Of a DNA stretch of 64,000 nucleotides, positions 9,714 through 20,800 are shown in pieces. This DNA is from Acidimicrobiia bacterium (GTDB lineage: Bacteria; Actinomycetota; Acidimicrobiia; Acidimicrobiales; Aldehydirespiratoraceae). The translations under genes and the position numbers were made by a program. Each line of letters begins with the position of its first letter. The stretch's first letter is position 1. A model generated the notes under the pieces. It did not search any database. It was not told the DNA's origin and saw only the letters and a list, made by a program, of their open reading frames with translations. Location: assembly GCA_022821685.1 (NCBI GenBank), contig JAJEDD010000034.1, forward strand, positions 151,811 through 215,810, given 5' to 3'.

Positions 9714-11462
9714 CTATTCGGACCGGGCTCTCTCGAGTATGTGCCTCGCCTGGGCAATACCGGCCTGGTTGGCGACCTGCTGCGCGTCGGCATCGGTCGC
9801 TCTGGCTTCGCCGAAGGCGGAGAGCCAGGGTGATGGCTGCCTGTCCACCGATCTGCTGCCCAGTTCGCGCCGGTCACACCACAGCACATGGAGCTCCCGC
9901 TCGGCCCGGGTGGCGGCCACATGCAGCAGGCGGCGCTCCTCGGCTCGGGCGGCGGCGGTGCGGGCGTGGGCGATGGGCACGAACCCGTCCTCGATGCCGA
10001 CGAGATGGACGATGGGCCACTCCAGCCCCTTGGCGCCGTGGAAGGTGGTCAGATTGACGCCGTCGGACGATGCCAGCAGCCGGTCGTCGGCCCGCAGGGC
10101 GATGGTGAAGTCGTTGACAGTGGCGTCGGGGTCTAGCGACAGATGGTCGTCCGCGAACGCCAGGAAGGCCTCGACGTTGGCTCGGGCCTCGGGCGTGTCA
10201 AGGGCCGGGTTGTTGCCCATGTCCGCAGCACCCGGAGTGTCGCCGAGCAACTGGCGGGCGTCGGCCACGCAGGAGGCCAGCGGTGCGCTCCGTGACCAGG
10301 ATTGCAGCACCGCTGCGATCTCGGGCCGGCGGAGCAGGCCTGCCTCGCTGCTGGCGGCCACCGGGATGCCCTGGCGCAGCAGCGCTTTGCGCAACGGTTC
10401 GAGCTGGGCGTTGGTGCGGGCCAGCACCGCCTGCCGTCGCCATCGCGAGCCGGGCCGGTGGCGCCCGCGGACCAGCCGGGCCAGCACAGCGGCCTCCTCG
10501 GCGCCGTCACAGACCGTGACCGTGGGATCGTTGCCCGGCGGGCGCATCGCGGGCTGGGGGGCGCGGTCAAGGATGCGGCCCGCCGCGGCCAACACCTCGG
10601 GCGTGGAGCGGAAGTTGGTGCGCATGTGCAGCACCGCGCAGCCCGCGAAATGGTCGGTGACCGAGCCGATCAGGCCCGGATCGGCGCCGTTCCAGCCGTA
10701 GATGGCCTGGTCGGGGTCGCCCACCGCCAGCAGCGTCGAGTCGGAGCCCAGCCACGCTTTCAGGAGCGCGAACTGCAGCGGGTTGATGTCCTGGAACTCG
10801 TCCACGAGCAGGTGCTGGTGCAGCCACCGGTGGGCGGCCGCATGCTTGGGCTCGGTCGCCATCAGCTCCACCGAGCGGGCCAGCACGTCGTCGAAGTCGA
10901 GCACCCGGCGCTTGCGCTTGGCCGACTCGTAGTCGGCGTAGATCTGGGCGAAGCGGTCGCTGCGCCCCGAAGGCGGTCGGCGTCCCGCCTGCCGTGCTGC
11001 AAGCGAGTAGGCCTCGGGGGCAACCAGCCGGGCCCGGCACCAGCCGATCTCGTGGGCGATGTCGGCCGCCGCGGCCCGGTCGGCTCGGGGCCGCAGCTCG
11101 GCGATCAGGCTCGCCGCGTTGTCGAGGATCCGGGGCGGGCGCCGGCCGGTGTCGGCGGCGTAGCGGCGGAGTTGGGCCAGCGCGATGGCGTGGAAGGTTC
11201 CGGCCCGCACCGCGTCGTTGAGGCCGAGGCCCCGCAGCCGGGACCGCAGCTCGCGGGCGGCCCGGCGGGTGAAGGTCACCGCCAGGGTGCGCCTCGGGTC
11301 GATGTGGCCCTCGCCCGCCTGCCAGGCGATGCGCCGGGTCAGCACGCGGGTCTTGCCCGAGCCGGCGCCCGCGATGATGCACAGCGGCGAGGCTCGGGTT
11401 GTGACCGCGTCGCGCTGCTCGACCGTCAGGCCCTCCAGCAGCGGATGCTCGGGTTCGGTCAC
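9714..11462 (-). CDS. UvrD/PcrA-like superfamily 1A DNA helicase
   Basis: A 582-residue ATP-dependent 3'-5' DNA helicase. Motifs are in order: Walker A GAGSGKTR near residue 35, motif Ia TFTRRAARE, Walker B LLVDEFQDIN near residue 220, GDPDQAIYGWNGA (motif III), MRTNFRST (motif IV), TTFHGAKGLEW (motif V) and LLHVAATRAER (motif VI). It is shorter than full PcrA/UvrD (about 720 residues). It has the compact layout of actinobacterial UvrD2-like proteins without an obvious C-terminal HRDC domain. The GTG at 11462 lies 6 nt after TAGGGT (minus strand, 11474-11469), a leaderless arrangement. The dispersed repeat element starts immediately upstream of that -10 box. Confidence 0.88.
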   Translation of the reverse strand: MTEPEHPLLEGLTVEQRDAVTTRASPLCIIAGAGSGKTRVLTRRIAWQAGEGHIDPRRTLAVTFTRRAARELRSRLRGLGLNDAVRAGTFHAIALAQLRRYAADTGRRPPRILDNAASLIAELRPRADRAAAADIAHEIGWCRARLVAPEAYSLAARQAGRRPPSGRSDRFAQIYADYESAKRKRRVLDFDDVLARSVELMATEPKHAAAHRWLHQHLLVDEFQDINPLQFALLKAWLGSDSTLLAVGDPDQAIYGWNGADPGLIGSVTDHFAGCAVLHMRTNFRSTPEVLAAAGRILDRAPQPAMRPPGNDPTVTVCDGAEEAAVLARLVRGRHRPGSRWRRQAVLARTNAQLEPLRKALLRQGIPVAASSEAGLLRRPEIAAVLQSWSRSAPLASCVADARQLLGDTPGAADMGNNPALDTPEARANVEAFLAFADDHLSLDPDATVNDFTIALRADDRLLASSDGVNLTTFHGAKGLEWPIVHLVGIEDGFVPIAHARTAAARAEERRLLHVAATRAERELHVLWCDRRELGSRSVDRQPSPWLSAFGEARATDADAQQVANQAGIAQARHILERARSE

Positions 11463-11474
11463 CGCCCGACCCTA

Positions 11475-11575
11475 GAGGCCGAGCGAACGGGCACGCGATG
11501 CGGTTCGTGCGGGCGAGGCCCGTGGGCTGTGTTGCCGGGGATGAGCGGACCTTGAGCGAAGCGAACAAGAGCGGG
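11475..11575 (+). repeat. Dispersed intergenic element, copy A
   Basis: It begins GAGGCCGAGCGAA, passes through GCGGGCGAGGCC and ends in the conserved core at 11552-11575 (TTGAGCGAAGCGAACA...GAGCGGG). The same architecture recurs near 32.5, 42.9, 46.0 and 54.3 kb. This copy separates the divergent helicase and metallopeptidase genes. It is the most diverged in the middle. Confidence 0.75.
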
Positions 11576-11615
11576 GGTTGTCGGAGGCGGAGAGAATCGG
11601 TGTGCTGTCGGCCGG

Positions 11616-11621
11616 TACTGT
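11616..11621 (+). promoter_or_regulatory. -10 box of the metallopeptidase gene
   Basis: TACTGT ends 7 nt before the GTG at 11629. It decides that start over the upstream in-frame TTG at 11578, which lies at the end of repeat copy A. Confidence 0.5.
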
Positions 11622-11628
11622 CTGGCCG

Positions 11629-11973
11629 GTGTTCCTGGTCGACGAGGCCCGCTTCGAGCAGCTGGTGGGCGAGGCCCTCGATTCGCTGCCCACCGCGCTG
11701 GGAGAGATGATGGAGAACATCGTGGTGGTGGTGGTGGACGCCCATCCAGAAGAGGATCTGCTCGGCCTCTACGAGGGCGTGCCCCTCACCGAGCGGGAGG
11801 ACTACGGCGGGCTAGCCATGCCCGACCGGGTGACGGTCTACCGGCTGCCGATCTGCGAGATGTGCGACAGCGAGGACGAGCTGATGGCCGAGATCACCGT
11901 CACCGTGGTGCACGAGGTGGCCCACCACTTCGGCATCGACGACGAGACCCTGCACCAGCTCGGCTGGGACTGA
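11629..11973 (+). CDS. Metallopeptidase family protein (short zincin, HExxH)
   Basis: A 114-residue protein of the small zincin family common in actinobacteria. The C-terminal half holds the zinc-protease signature HEVAHHFGID with His95, Glu96 and His99, and the acidic ICEMCDSEDEL just before it. Family members are about 110-120 residues and mostly of unknown substrate. The GTG at 11629 gives the usual length and the family N-terminus (FLVDEARFEQLVGEAL). It is transcribed divergently from the helicase gene. Nothing nearby suggests a partner. Confidence 0.8.
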   Translation: MFLVDEARFEQLVGEALDSLPTALGEMMENIVVVVVDAHPEEDLLGLYEGVPLTEREDYGGLAMPDRVTVYRLPICEMCDSEDELMAEITVTVVHEVAHHFGIDDETLHQLGWD

Positions 11974-12159
11974 TTAGCGGCCGACTGAGCCCCGGCAACC
12001 CGGTCTCGCCCGCATGAGCCGGTTTCTCCCGCCCAGCCGCTCAACGCTCAGACGAGGCACGGAAAGCGGGCGGCGGCGGAGCCGGACGGCGGTCCGCGCC
12101 TGGCGGTCGCGCTGTGGCTACGTTTCGGCTGAGTCTCGTCCGCCGTCGCTTGGGAGCCC

Positions 12160-14685
12160 ATGATGCAGCCGACCGTCGATTCGCACAGAGCGCGCCGATC
12201 CCGATTCGGACCTTCTGGTTGGATCCAGTCCCTTGCCGCAGTAGCGGCCGCGATCGCTCTGGTGGCCGCGCTGAACGCGACCTCGACTGCGCTGGCCCAG
12301 ACGGACGAGCCCACCGACCGCGGCGTGCTCATGGAGTTCTTCGAGTCCACCGGCGGCGACGATTGGGATCGGGGCGACCTCTGGGGCTCGGACCTCCCGC
12401 TGGACCGGTGGCACGGCGTGACCGCCGACGGCGAGGGCAGGGTTCTTCGCTTGGAGCTGCCGTCGAACGGGCTGTCGGGCCAGATTCCGGCCACCATCGG
12501 CGGCCTCGCCCGCCTGCAGCATCTGGATCTCGGCGACAACGAGCTCTACGGGGAGATACCGGGCGAGATCGGAGAACTGCGCAACCTCACCCACCTGGAC
12601 CTTCAAGACAACGACCTCGACCGGCAGATTCCGGCCGCGCTCGGCGACCTCGACAAGCTCGCCACCCTGAACCTGCGGGGCAACGGCCTGTGGGGGGCGC
12701 TTGCGCCGGAGCTCGGCCAACTGGCGAGCCTGGAGATTCTGGACCTTCGCGACAACGGGTTCTCCCGCGAGATTCCCGCCGAGTACGGAGGCCTCACGTC
12801 GCTTGCTCGCATGGCGCTCAGCGGCAACCGGCTGTCCGGTGAGATCCCCGCTGAGTTGGGCGGCCTCACCGAACTTGTCTGGCTGGACTTGAGCTCCAAC
12901 GGCCTTTTCGGCGAGATCCCCGCTGAGTTGGGCGGCCTCACCGAACTTGTCTGGCTGGACTTGAGCTCCAACGGCCTGTCGGGTGAGATCCCCGAGACTC
13001 TCAGCTTCATGTCGGGGCTGGAGCGTCTCGATCTTCACGACAACGAGTTGTCGGGCGAGATTCCCGATGCGCTCGGCCTCCTGGACCGACTCGAGGATCT
13101 CAGCCTCAGCGTGAACGGCCTGTCGGGGCCGATTCCCGCCCGACTGGGCGATCTTGAGGCACTGAGGACCGCAAGGCTCGGCCACAACCGCCTGTCGGGG
13201 CCGATTCCCGCCGAGTTGGGCAATCTCGCGAGCCTGCGGCACCTGTGGCTCGAGGACAATGAGCTGACGGGGCCGATACCAGCCGAGCTGGGTCGTCTCG
13301 CCCATCTCAGGGATCTGCTGCTGGAGGACAATCGGCTGTCGGGCTCTATTCCCGCTCAGCTTGGGAGGCTCTCGAGGCTGGAGCGGCTGTACCTCCACAA
13401 CAACGACCTGTCGGGGAAGATTCCGGCGCATCTTGTGGAGTTGTCGAGCCTCAGGGAACTGGACCTCTCCCACAACCGCCTCACCGGCGAGATCCCCGCG
13501 GGCATCGGCGAGCTCGCGAAGCTGGAGCGGCTCAGCCTGGCCGACAACTGGCTGTGGGGCGAGATCCCCGCGGGCATCGGCGAGCTCGCGAGGCTGGAGC
13601 AGCTGCTGCTGCACAACAATGAGTTGTCGGGCGAGATCCCCGAAAGCGTCGGCCGCCTCGCGAGCCTCACCGAGCTCAGCCTGCGCAACAACCAGCTGTC
13701 GGGCTCGATCCCGGCCGGGATCGGCAGGCTCAAGCAGCTCACCCGGCTAGACGCCCGCCACAACCGGCTCTCAGGCCAGATCCCCGCCGCCATCGGCGAC
13801 CTCGACGCGCTCGAAGTTCTCAGCCTGAGCGGCAACCGGCTGAGCGGGCCGATCCCCGAGAGCCTGGCCGAACTCTCGGGCCTGACCCGCCTGGAGATGC
13901 GCGGCAACCGTCTGACGGGCGAGATTCCGCCGTCGCTGGGCACGCTCGACCGGCTCGAACTGCTGGACCTGAGCCGCAACCAGCTGGCTGGGGAGATTCC
14001 GGCGGCGCTCGGCGAACTCTCAAGCCTCAAGTCGCTGAACCTCAGCTTCAACTTCATCGAGGGCGAGATTCCCGCCGAGTTGGGCAGCCTCGCCAACCTC
14101 AGGCTCCTGAAGCTGCGGTTCAACCAGCTGTCGGGTGCGATCCCCGCCGAGTTGGGCGGTCTCGCCGACCTCAGGCAGCTCAACCTGTGGCACAACCAGC
14201 TGTCGGGTGCGATCCCCGCCGAGTTGGGGAGCCTCGTCACCCTCACCCGGCTCGACCTCGACGAGAACCAGCTGTCGGGCGAGATCCCGGCCGGGTTGGG
14301 CAACCTCACGAGGCTGGAGGAACTGTGGCTGAGGGGGAACGAGTTGTCGGGTGCGATCCCGGCCGAGTTGGGCAACCTCACCGGGCTGCGGCGCCTATAC
14401 CTCGACGGCAACCGGCTCACCGGGGCGATCCCGGCCGAGTTGGGCAACTTGGCCGGGATCAAGCGGCTGTGGCTCCAAGACAACAGCCTGTCGGGCGAGC
14501 TACCCACCGAGTTGGGCAACCTGCTGGCCGATCTCGACCAAATCATCCTCGGCGGCACCAACTCGTTCGAGGGATGCCTGTCTGAGGCTTGGGTGCCACC
14601 CGAGACCCTGATCCACGATCTGGGCGCGCTGGGCTCGGGGTTCTGCACCGAAGCCGGGGCTACCCAGCCCGAGTCGGGAGGCTAG
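12160..14685 (+). CDS. Secreted plant-type leucine-rich-repeat protein (29 repeats)
   Basis: An 841-residue exported protein. Residues 1-46 look like a signal peptide: Arg-rich start, hydrophobic AAVAAAIALVAAL, cleavage after TALA. An N-cap of LRRNT type follows (ALMEFF-like helix, WHGVTADGEGRVLRLELP), then about 29 repeats of 24 residues with the plant-specific consensus N-x-L-S-G-x-I-P-x-x-L-G-x-L (about 95-800), and a short C-cap with one Cys near the end. There is no membrane anchor and no LPxTG motif. Such solenoids bind proteins or glycans, so a surface or extracellular adhesion/recognition role is inferred. Repeats 7 and 8 share 65 identical bases. A GGGAG precedes the ATGATG start. 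It opens the secreted-protein island. Confidence 0.88.
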   Translation: MMQPTVDSHRARRSRFGPSGWIQSLAAVAAAIALVAALNATSTALAQTDEPTDRGVLMEFFESTGGDDWDRGDLWGSDLPLDRWHGVTADGEGRVLRLELPSNGLSGQIPATIGGLARLQHLDLGDNELYGEIPGEIGELRNLTHLDLQDNDLDRQIPAALGDLDKLATLNLRGNGLWGALAPELGQLASLEILDLRDNGFSREIPAEYGGLTSLARMALSGNRLSGEIPAELGGLTELVWLDLSSNGLFGEIPAELGGLTELVWLDLSSNGLSGEIPETLSFMSGLERLDLHDNELSGEIPDALGLLDRLEDLSLSVNGLSGPIPARLGDLEALRTARLGHNRLSGPIPAELGNLASLRHLWLEDNELTGPIPAELGRLAHLRDLLLEDNRLSGSIPAQLGRLSRLERLYLHNNDLSGKIPAHLVELSSLRELDLSHNRLTGEIPAGIGELAKLERLSLADNWLWGEIPAGIGELARLEQLLLHNNELSGEIPESVGRLASLTELSLRNNQLSGSIPAGIGRLKQLTRLDARHNRLSGQIPAAIGDLDALEVLSLSGNRLSGPIPESLAELSGLTRLEMRGNRLTGEIPPSLGTLDRLELLDLSRNQLAGEIPAALGELSSLKSLNLSFNFIEGEIPAELGSLANLRLLKLRFNQLSGAIPAELGGLADLRQLNLWHNQLSGAIPAELGSLVTLTRLDLDENQLSGEIPAGLGNLTRLEELWLRGNELSGAIPAELGNLTGLRRLYLDGNRLTGAIPAELGNLAGIKRLWLQDNSLSGELPTELGNLLADLDQIILGGTNSFEGCLSEAWVPPETLIHDLGALGSGFCTEAGATQPESGG
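12841..12977 (+). repeat. 72-bp tandem duplication of one LRR unit
   Basis: Positions 12841-12905 and 12913-12977 are identical over 65 bases with a period of exactly 72 bp (24 codons), while neighbouring repeats differ at many positions. This is a recent unit duplication inside the LRR gene. Confidence 0.9.
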
Positions 14686-14734
14686 CGAGCCTGCCATTCG
14701 GCCAGCCAAGAGCAAGCGGATTGCTTGAGCATGG

Positions 14735-14763
14735 TTGGTGCTTGATCCGAGGTGCGCTAGCTT
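14735..14763 (+). promoter_or_regulatory. Predicted promoter of the dikinase/Calx-beta gene (duplicated at 22009)
   Basis: TTGGTG (14735-14740) and TAGCTT (14758-14763) are separated by 17 bp. The surrounding ~60 bp, from GCCAAGAGCAAGCGG to the box after GCGC, are repeated upstream of the second giant gene with about 80 percent identity, which supports function. Confidence 0.55.
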
Positions 14764-14817
14764 GCCCGGCGGGTCTCGCGGGCGTGATCCGCTTGCCGTG
14801 ACGACTGAGGACAGGAT

Positions 14818-17800
14818 TTGCGCATTCGAGAGGCCCTGGCCAACTGTGTCCCTGCCCGCGTCCTCTCCATAGGAACGGGCGTAAACCGCCTGGAGGGGCG
14901 ACGGCGACATTGGCCCACCACCCTGCTGGGCATCGCGTCGCTGGCCGCCGCTGTCCTGTTTCCGCAGGCGGCAGTGGCGAGCGACCCGCCTGGACCATGC
15001 GAAGACGGCTATGTCGCCCCAACCCCGGTCGCGGTGGCAGTGACCGACGTTCCCATCGAGGTGGCTTCGACCACCTCCGACTATTTTGTGTTGTACGTTC
15101 AGATCGACAACGTCGTCAGTGTCACCAATACCGCCGGTGCAACTAGCCGCCTTCCCATATCAGTCACGCTGGGAGAGGATGGCACTACGACCCTTGTCGA
15201 CAACCTGTCCCCCATGAGCCCCGACCGGTATCGCGTGGAAAAATACTCGGTGGCGCAACCCGGAGACATCGACGGCGACTGCGTGGATGATCTGACGGAG
15301 CTGGCAGACCTGGGAACCTACAATCCGGTCAATCCGGCCAACGCCATAGACATAGTCAATGGCGCGGTCGCCATTGATTCCTTGGAGACGTTCCAGCAAC
15401 TCTCGTTCAATGGAACTTCACAGTATGAAGAATTGGGTCATCTCCAGAACCTGGAGTTCATCAAGTTCTATATTTTGAATACCGCAGCCGACAATCCGAT
15501 CATCTACTTTCTGAACACGAACACCACAAAGAACCACGGCTCGTTCGCTCATGCCATAGGCATGAACATTTCTGCTAGCTCAGCCTTCACAAAGGGCGAA
15601 ATCGTATACCACCCCAACGTACGGGCTCCGGACGGGTCGTTGGGGATATATCGCTTCAGCTTCCAAGCGCTCGAAGATGGAAATCTCAAGAATATTGCTA
15701 AATATAATGAAATTCTGGCATCGGCCATTCCGCTGCTTGAAAATGACCTGTTTTACTACCCGATTACGGAAACTCAACTCCGTGTCTACCGGCAGAAGAA
15801 GGAATCCTTTGACGCCTCCAGGGTCAATGTACTGTTGGAAGCGGACATCCTGAAAGACGTAGATTTCCTCCCCTTCAACCAGGCAGAGGGGTACGGAAGG
15901 CTGCGGTTGATGGAGGATGATGACCGCCCCAGCCCGTTCGACGTGGCCATCTACACAACCCTGCCCAACGACCTGCCCCGCGTGGCCGGAACCATCACCA
16001 CCGTGCCGCAAACACCGCTATCCCACGTCAACCTGCGCGCCATTCAGAACGGCCTGCCCAATGCCTTCATCCGCGACGCGCCGGAGGTGGATGCCATCTC
16101 CTCGCTGCTGGATGGCTACGTCTATTTCGCGGTCACCGCTGACGGCTACACCATTCGCGCCGCAACCAAGAAGGAGGTGGACGACCACCACGAGAGTTTG
16201 CGTCCCCAGAGCGTCCAAACCCTGCAAAGCGACCTGACAGTCACCGCGATCGCCTCGTTGGCGGATGTCGACTTCGACGACTGGACTTCCTACGGCGTCA
16301 AGGCGGCCAACGTGGCAGAGCTCACCCAACTCTCTCTACCCGACGGAACCACGCCCGTGGGATTCGCGGTTCCGTTCTATTTCTATGACGAGTTCATGAA
16401 GCAGGCCACTGTCGCCGAGGAGACGATTCTGGGCAAGAAGAAGGCCCCGGATGAGGAGAAGATCAAGCTGGCGCCTGGAACCACGCTCGCCTCCGCGGTC
16501 ACGCAGATGCTGGCCCACGCCTACTTCCAGAGCGATGCCGACATCCAAGAAGAGATGCTCGATGACTTGCGCGACGCGATCAAGGATGCGACATCGCCCA
16601 AGTTCATCATCGACGCGCTGACTGCCATGCACGCCGAGTATCCCGACGGCCAGTCGTTGCGCTACCGGTCCAGCACCAACAACGAAGACCTGCCGTCCTT
16701 CAATGGTGCCGGCCTGTACAGCTCCAAGACCCAGGATCCCGATGAGACTGCCGACGATGGCATCGACAAGTCGATCAAGGGTGTCTGGGCCAGTCTGTGG
16801 AACTATCGCGCCTTTCTGGAGCGCGACTTTCACCGGGTCGATCACACTACCGTGTACATGGGGGTGCTGGTTCATCCCAACTACTCCGACGAGTTGGTCA
16901 ACGGTGTCGCGGTCAGCTATGACCCCATTACCCTCCAGGCCAATGCCTACTACGTCAACTCGCAGGTGGGCGAGGATCTGGTAACCAATCCAGAGGCTTA
17001 CTCCCAACCCGAGCAACTGCTGTTGGGAGCCACTGGTTCCGCCACCGTGCTGTCTCGCTCCAACCTGGCGACCTCCAACGATCTCCTGATGAGCGACGCC
17101 CAGATGCGTCAACTGCGCAGCAACCTCAAGACCATCCACGACCATTTCAAGACCCTCTACGAGGTTCAGGATGGCGATGACTACGCCATTGAGATCGAGT
17201 TCAAGATCACTGCCGCCAACAAGCTGGCCATCAAGCAGGCCCGGCCTTGGATCTTCGCCGAGCCGCTGGAACTGACGCCCACGGTGACAATAGCCTTGAG
17301 TTCGGCCCAGGCCGCCGAGGGTGCCGGACTGGAACTCACCGCAACTCGCAGCGGCGGTGTATTGTCCTTGCCCCTCGCCGTTGACCTGGCCTGGAGCGAA
17401 ACCGGCGCGATGCTCGCCAGCAACCTACCGGCTGCGGTGACGATCCCGGGCAATCAATCAAGTATGACCCTCACCGAAATTGTTGACGACGACCAAGAAG
17501 ACGAGCATGACAGCACAGTAACCGTGAGCATTGCCGACAACAGTGACTACGTCATCGGAACTACCGGCTCGACAACCGCCACTGTAACCGATGATGACCT
17601 GACTCAGATCTCGGTGCGCGCTGATGCCGGAACGGTGACCGAGGGTTCGACAGCAGACTTCACGTTCAAGCGATCGGGCAGCGTATTGGAGCAGCCGCTG
17701 ACCGTGGACATTACGGTCAATGAAAGCGGGAACCGGCTCACTGGCCCCTTGCCCACCACGGTAGCCTTCGCCGCCAACAGCGCAACCGCGTCTGTGTCTC

Positions 17801-20800
17801 TTGCGACTACAGATGACTCTGTGAGGACTCCCGAGAGCACGGTGAGTGTGGAGATCGATTCGGGCAGCGGTTATGGGATCGGTGCGGCTGGAGTTGCGAG
17901 ACTCAAGATTGAGGATGACGAATTGCCGGGCCCTAAGATTCTGACTCCCCTTGATCATATGTTCGAGCACAACAAGGTGGGGGTGGTCGCGTTGCATGCC
18001 AGCAAGCGGGATGTGAGCTATGCGATTGCTGGGCCCGATGTGGATGACTTCACGCTGTATTCCTCAACCGGATTGGTGATCCTTGAAGGCCGCAGTTTCG
18101 CGAACCCGGTCGACGCGAACCGAGATGGCATCTATGAGATCGACCTCACGGTTTCCGCCAGGAACGCGGCTTCTACTACTGTGCGGATGAGATTCGTCAT
18201 CACCAGAGATGCCTTCCTGTCGGTCACCGAGCAAAGCTGGGATCAACTCGACGTCAGCGACCGGACTGCTCTGCTTCCCGACATTGCGATCTCGCGTCTC
18301 AACAGGGCTTTCGCCGATCTGGAGGATCACGTTCAGGCCACCGTGGCGATCGTCTCGAGACAGGGCCAGATCCCGGCGCCCGGGCCCACGATCAGCATCA
18401 GCAGCGGCGGCGATGTCACAGAAGGCAGCGACGCTGCCTTCACCGTCACCGCAAATCCGGCCCCGACGGCTGATCTCGATGTCACCGTCAGCGTGTCCCA
18501 GATCGGCGACTTCGGTGTCGACATCACCGCCCGCACCGTGACCATTCCAAGCAGCGGCACCCAGACGCTGACTATGGCAACCACCGACGACGACATCCAT
18601 GAGAGCAACGGCTCGGTGACCGCCACCGTTGACCGAGGCAGCGGATACCTGGTGTCCCACGCAAGCGGGCAAGCAACAGTCGCAATCAACGATGACGACG
18701 ACCCGCCAGCGGTCACACCCGAGGTCAGCATCGCGGCGGGCGGCGGGATCATCGAGGGCGGCGACGCGGTGTTCACGATAACGGCCGATCCCGCGCCGGT
18801 GAGTGCGTTGACGGTGGATGTGACCGTGGCCCAGGCCGGCGACTTCGGCGTCTCGGTGGGCTCGCACCAGGTGACGGTCCCGACCTCGGGGGGCGCCACG
18901 TTGACGGTCGCCACGACGAACGACAGCACCGACGAGGCCGACGGGTCGGTCACCGCCACGCTCAGCGACGGTCAGGACTACACCGTCTCGGTGTCCGTGA
19001 ACACGGCCACAGTCGCAGTATCAGACGACGACGTGCCCGAGGTCAGCATCGCGGCGGGCTCCGGTGTGACCGAGGGCGGCGACGCAACCTTCACGATCAC
19101 GGCCGATCCGGCGCCGCCGGCGGCGTTGTCGGTGGATGTGACGGTGGCCCAGTCAGGTGATTTCGGTGTGGTGACGGGTTCGCGTCAGGTGGCGGTTTCG
19201 ACGTCTGGCACTGCGACGCTGACGGTGTCGAGTGCCAACGACAGCACCGATGAGTCCGACGGTTCGGTGAGGGTGACGGTCGATGGCGGCTCGGGCTACA
19301 CGGTGTCTTCCACGGCCGGCTCTGCGACGGTCGCGGTCTCCGATGACGACGATCCGGTCGTGGTCACTCCCGAGGCCAGCATCGCGGCGGGCGGCGGGAT
19401 CATCGAGGGCGGCGACGCAACCTTCACGATCACGGCCGATCCGGCGCCGCCGGCGGCGTTGTCGGTGGATGTGACGGTGGCCCAGTCAGGTGATTTCGGT
19501 GTGGCCACGGGCTCGCGTCAGGTGACGGTGCCGACGTCGGGCACTGCGACGCTGACGTTGTCCACCACCGGTGACGATGTTGATGAGCCGGACGGTTCGG
19601 TGACGGTGACGGTGGACGGCGGTTCGGGCTACAGCGTGTCGTCGGTGGCTGGTTCGGCGTCGGTGGCGGTGGCCGATGACGACGATGCGCCGGTGGTGGT
19701 TGATGATGATCCGCCGGTGGTGGTTGATGCGTGTGTGGCGGCGCTGTCGAGTGACGGCAGCGTTGACGGCGAGTGGACCGCGGCGTGCGCGTCGGTGGGT
19801 CGAGTTGGGCGCTATGCGCGGTTCTTCACGTTCTCGCTGGCTGGTCAGAGCGCGGTGACGGTCGATCTGGAGTCGTCGGTTGACACGTATCTGTACCTGC
19901 GGTCTGGCAAGAACCAGAAGTCTGGAACTGCTCTGCACCGCGATGATGACGGTGGCAGCGGCTACAACTCTCGGATCGTCGAGTCGCTGTCGGCGGGCGA
20001 CTACACGATTGAGGCGACCACCTATTCTGGATCGAGGACGGGGTTGTTCAAGTTGACGGTCGCCGGTTTGCCTGCTGCTCCGGCGGTCGAGCCCGAGATC
20101 AGCATCGCGGCAGGCTTGGGTGTGATCGAGGGCGGCGACGCGGTGTTCACCGTCACCGCAAGCCCGGCGCCGTCGAGCGCGTTGGCGGTGGATGTGACGG
20201 TGGCCCCGAGCGGCGATTTTGGTGTGTCCGCCGGCTCGCAGACGGTGACGATACCCACTAGCGGCAGCGCCACGCTGACGGTCGCTACTGTGAATGACAG
20301 CATTGACGAATCCGACGGTTCGGTGACTGTCACTGTCGATGACGGCTCGGACTACACGGTGTCGGCGACGGCGGGAGCGGCGACGGTGGCCGTGGCCGAT
20401 GACGACGCAGCGCCGCCGGTCGACCCGGCGCCGGTTGCATGCGACGCCGCCGAGGCCATTGAGAAGGCGGGAGCGGCGTTTGACTGGCACTCGAGCCATG
20501 GTTCTGAGGCGCCGCTGTTTTGGCGTATCTTGAACACGCTGGGCGCGCAGAATTTGCCCGCGAAGCCCTCGCAGGTCGCGGTTGAGACGGTCACCGCGCA
20601 GGAGGTGGGAGATTTCAGCGAGGGCAAGGGCTGGCCCGGCTGGGCGCCCGTCGTCGCGGCGCTGCGGTGCGTTGAGTCCACCGACACAACCGAACCGGCA
20701 GCGACGCCGGAGGTGAGCATCACAGCAGGCAGCGGTGTGACCGAGGGCGCCGACGCGGTGTTCACCGTCACCGCGGATCCGGTGCCGGCGAGTCCGTTGT

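Noticed and set aside
11578..11628. Upstream TTG start for the metallopeptidase
   Set aside because: It lies at the end of repeat copy A and before the -10 box; the GTG at 11629 gives the family length.
12118..13614. Minus-strand frame opposite the LRR gene
   Set aside because: Its repeats are the antisense image of the LRR consensus; it has no export signal or recognisable domain.
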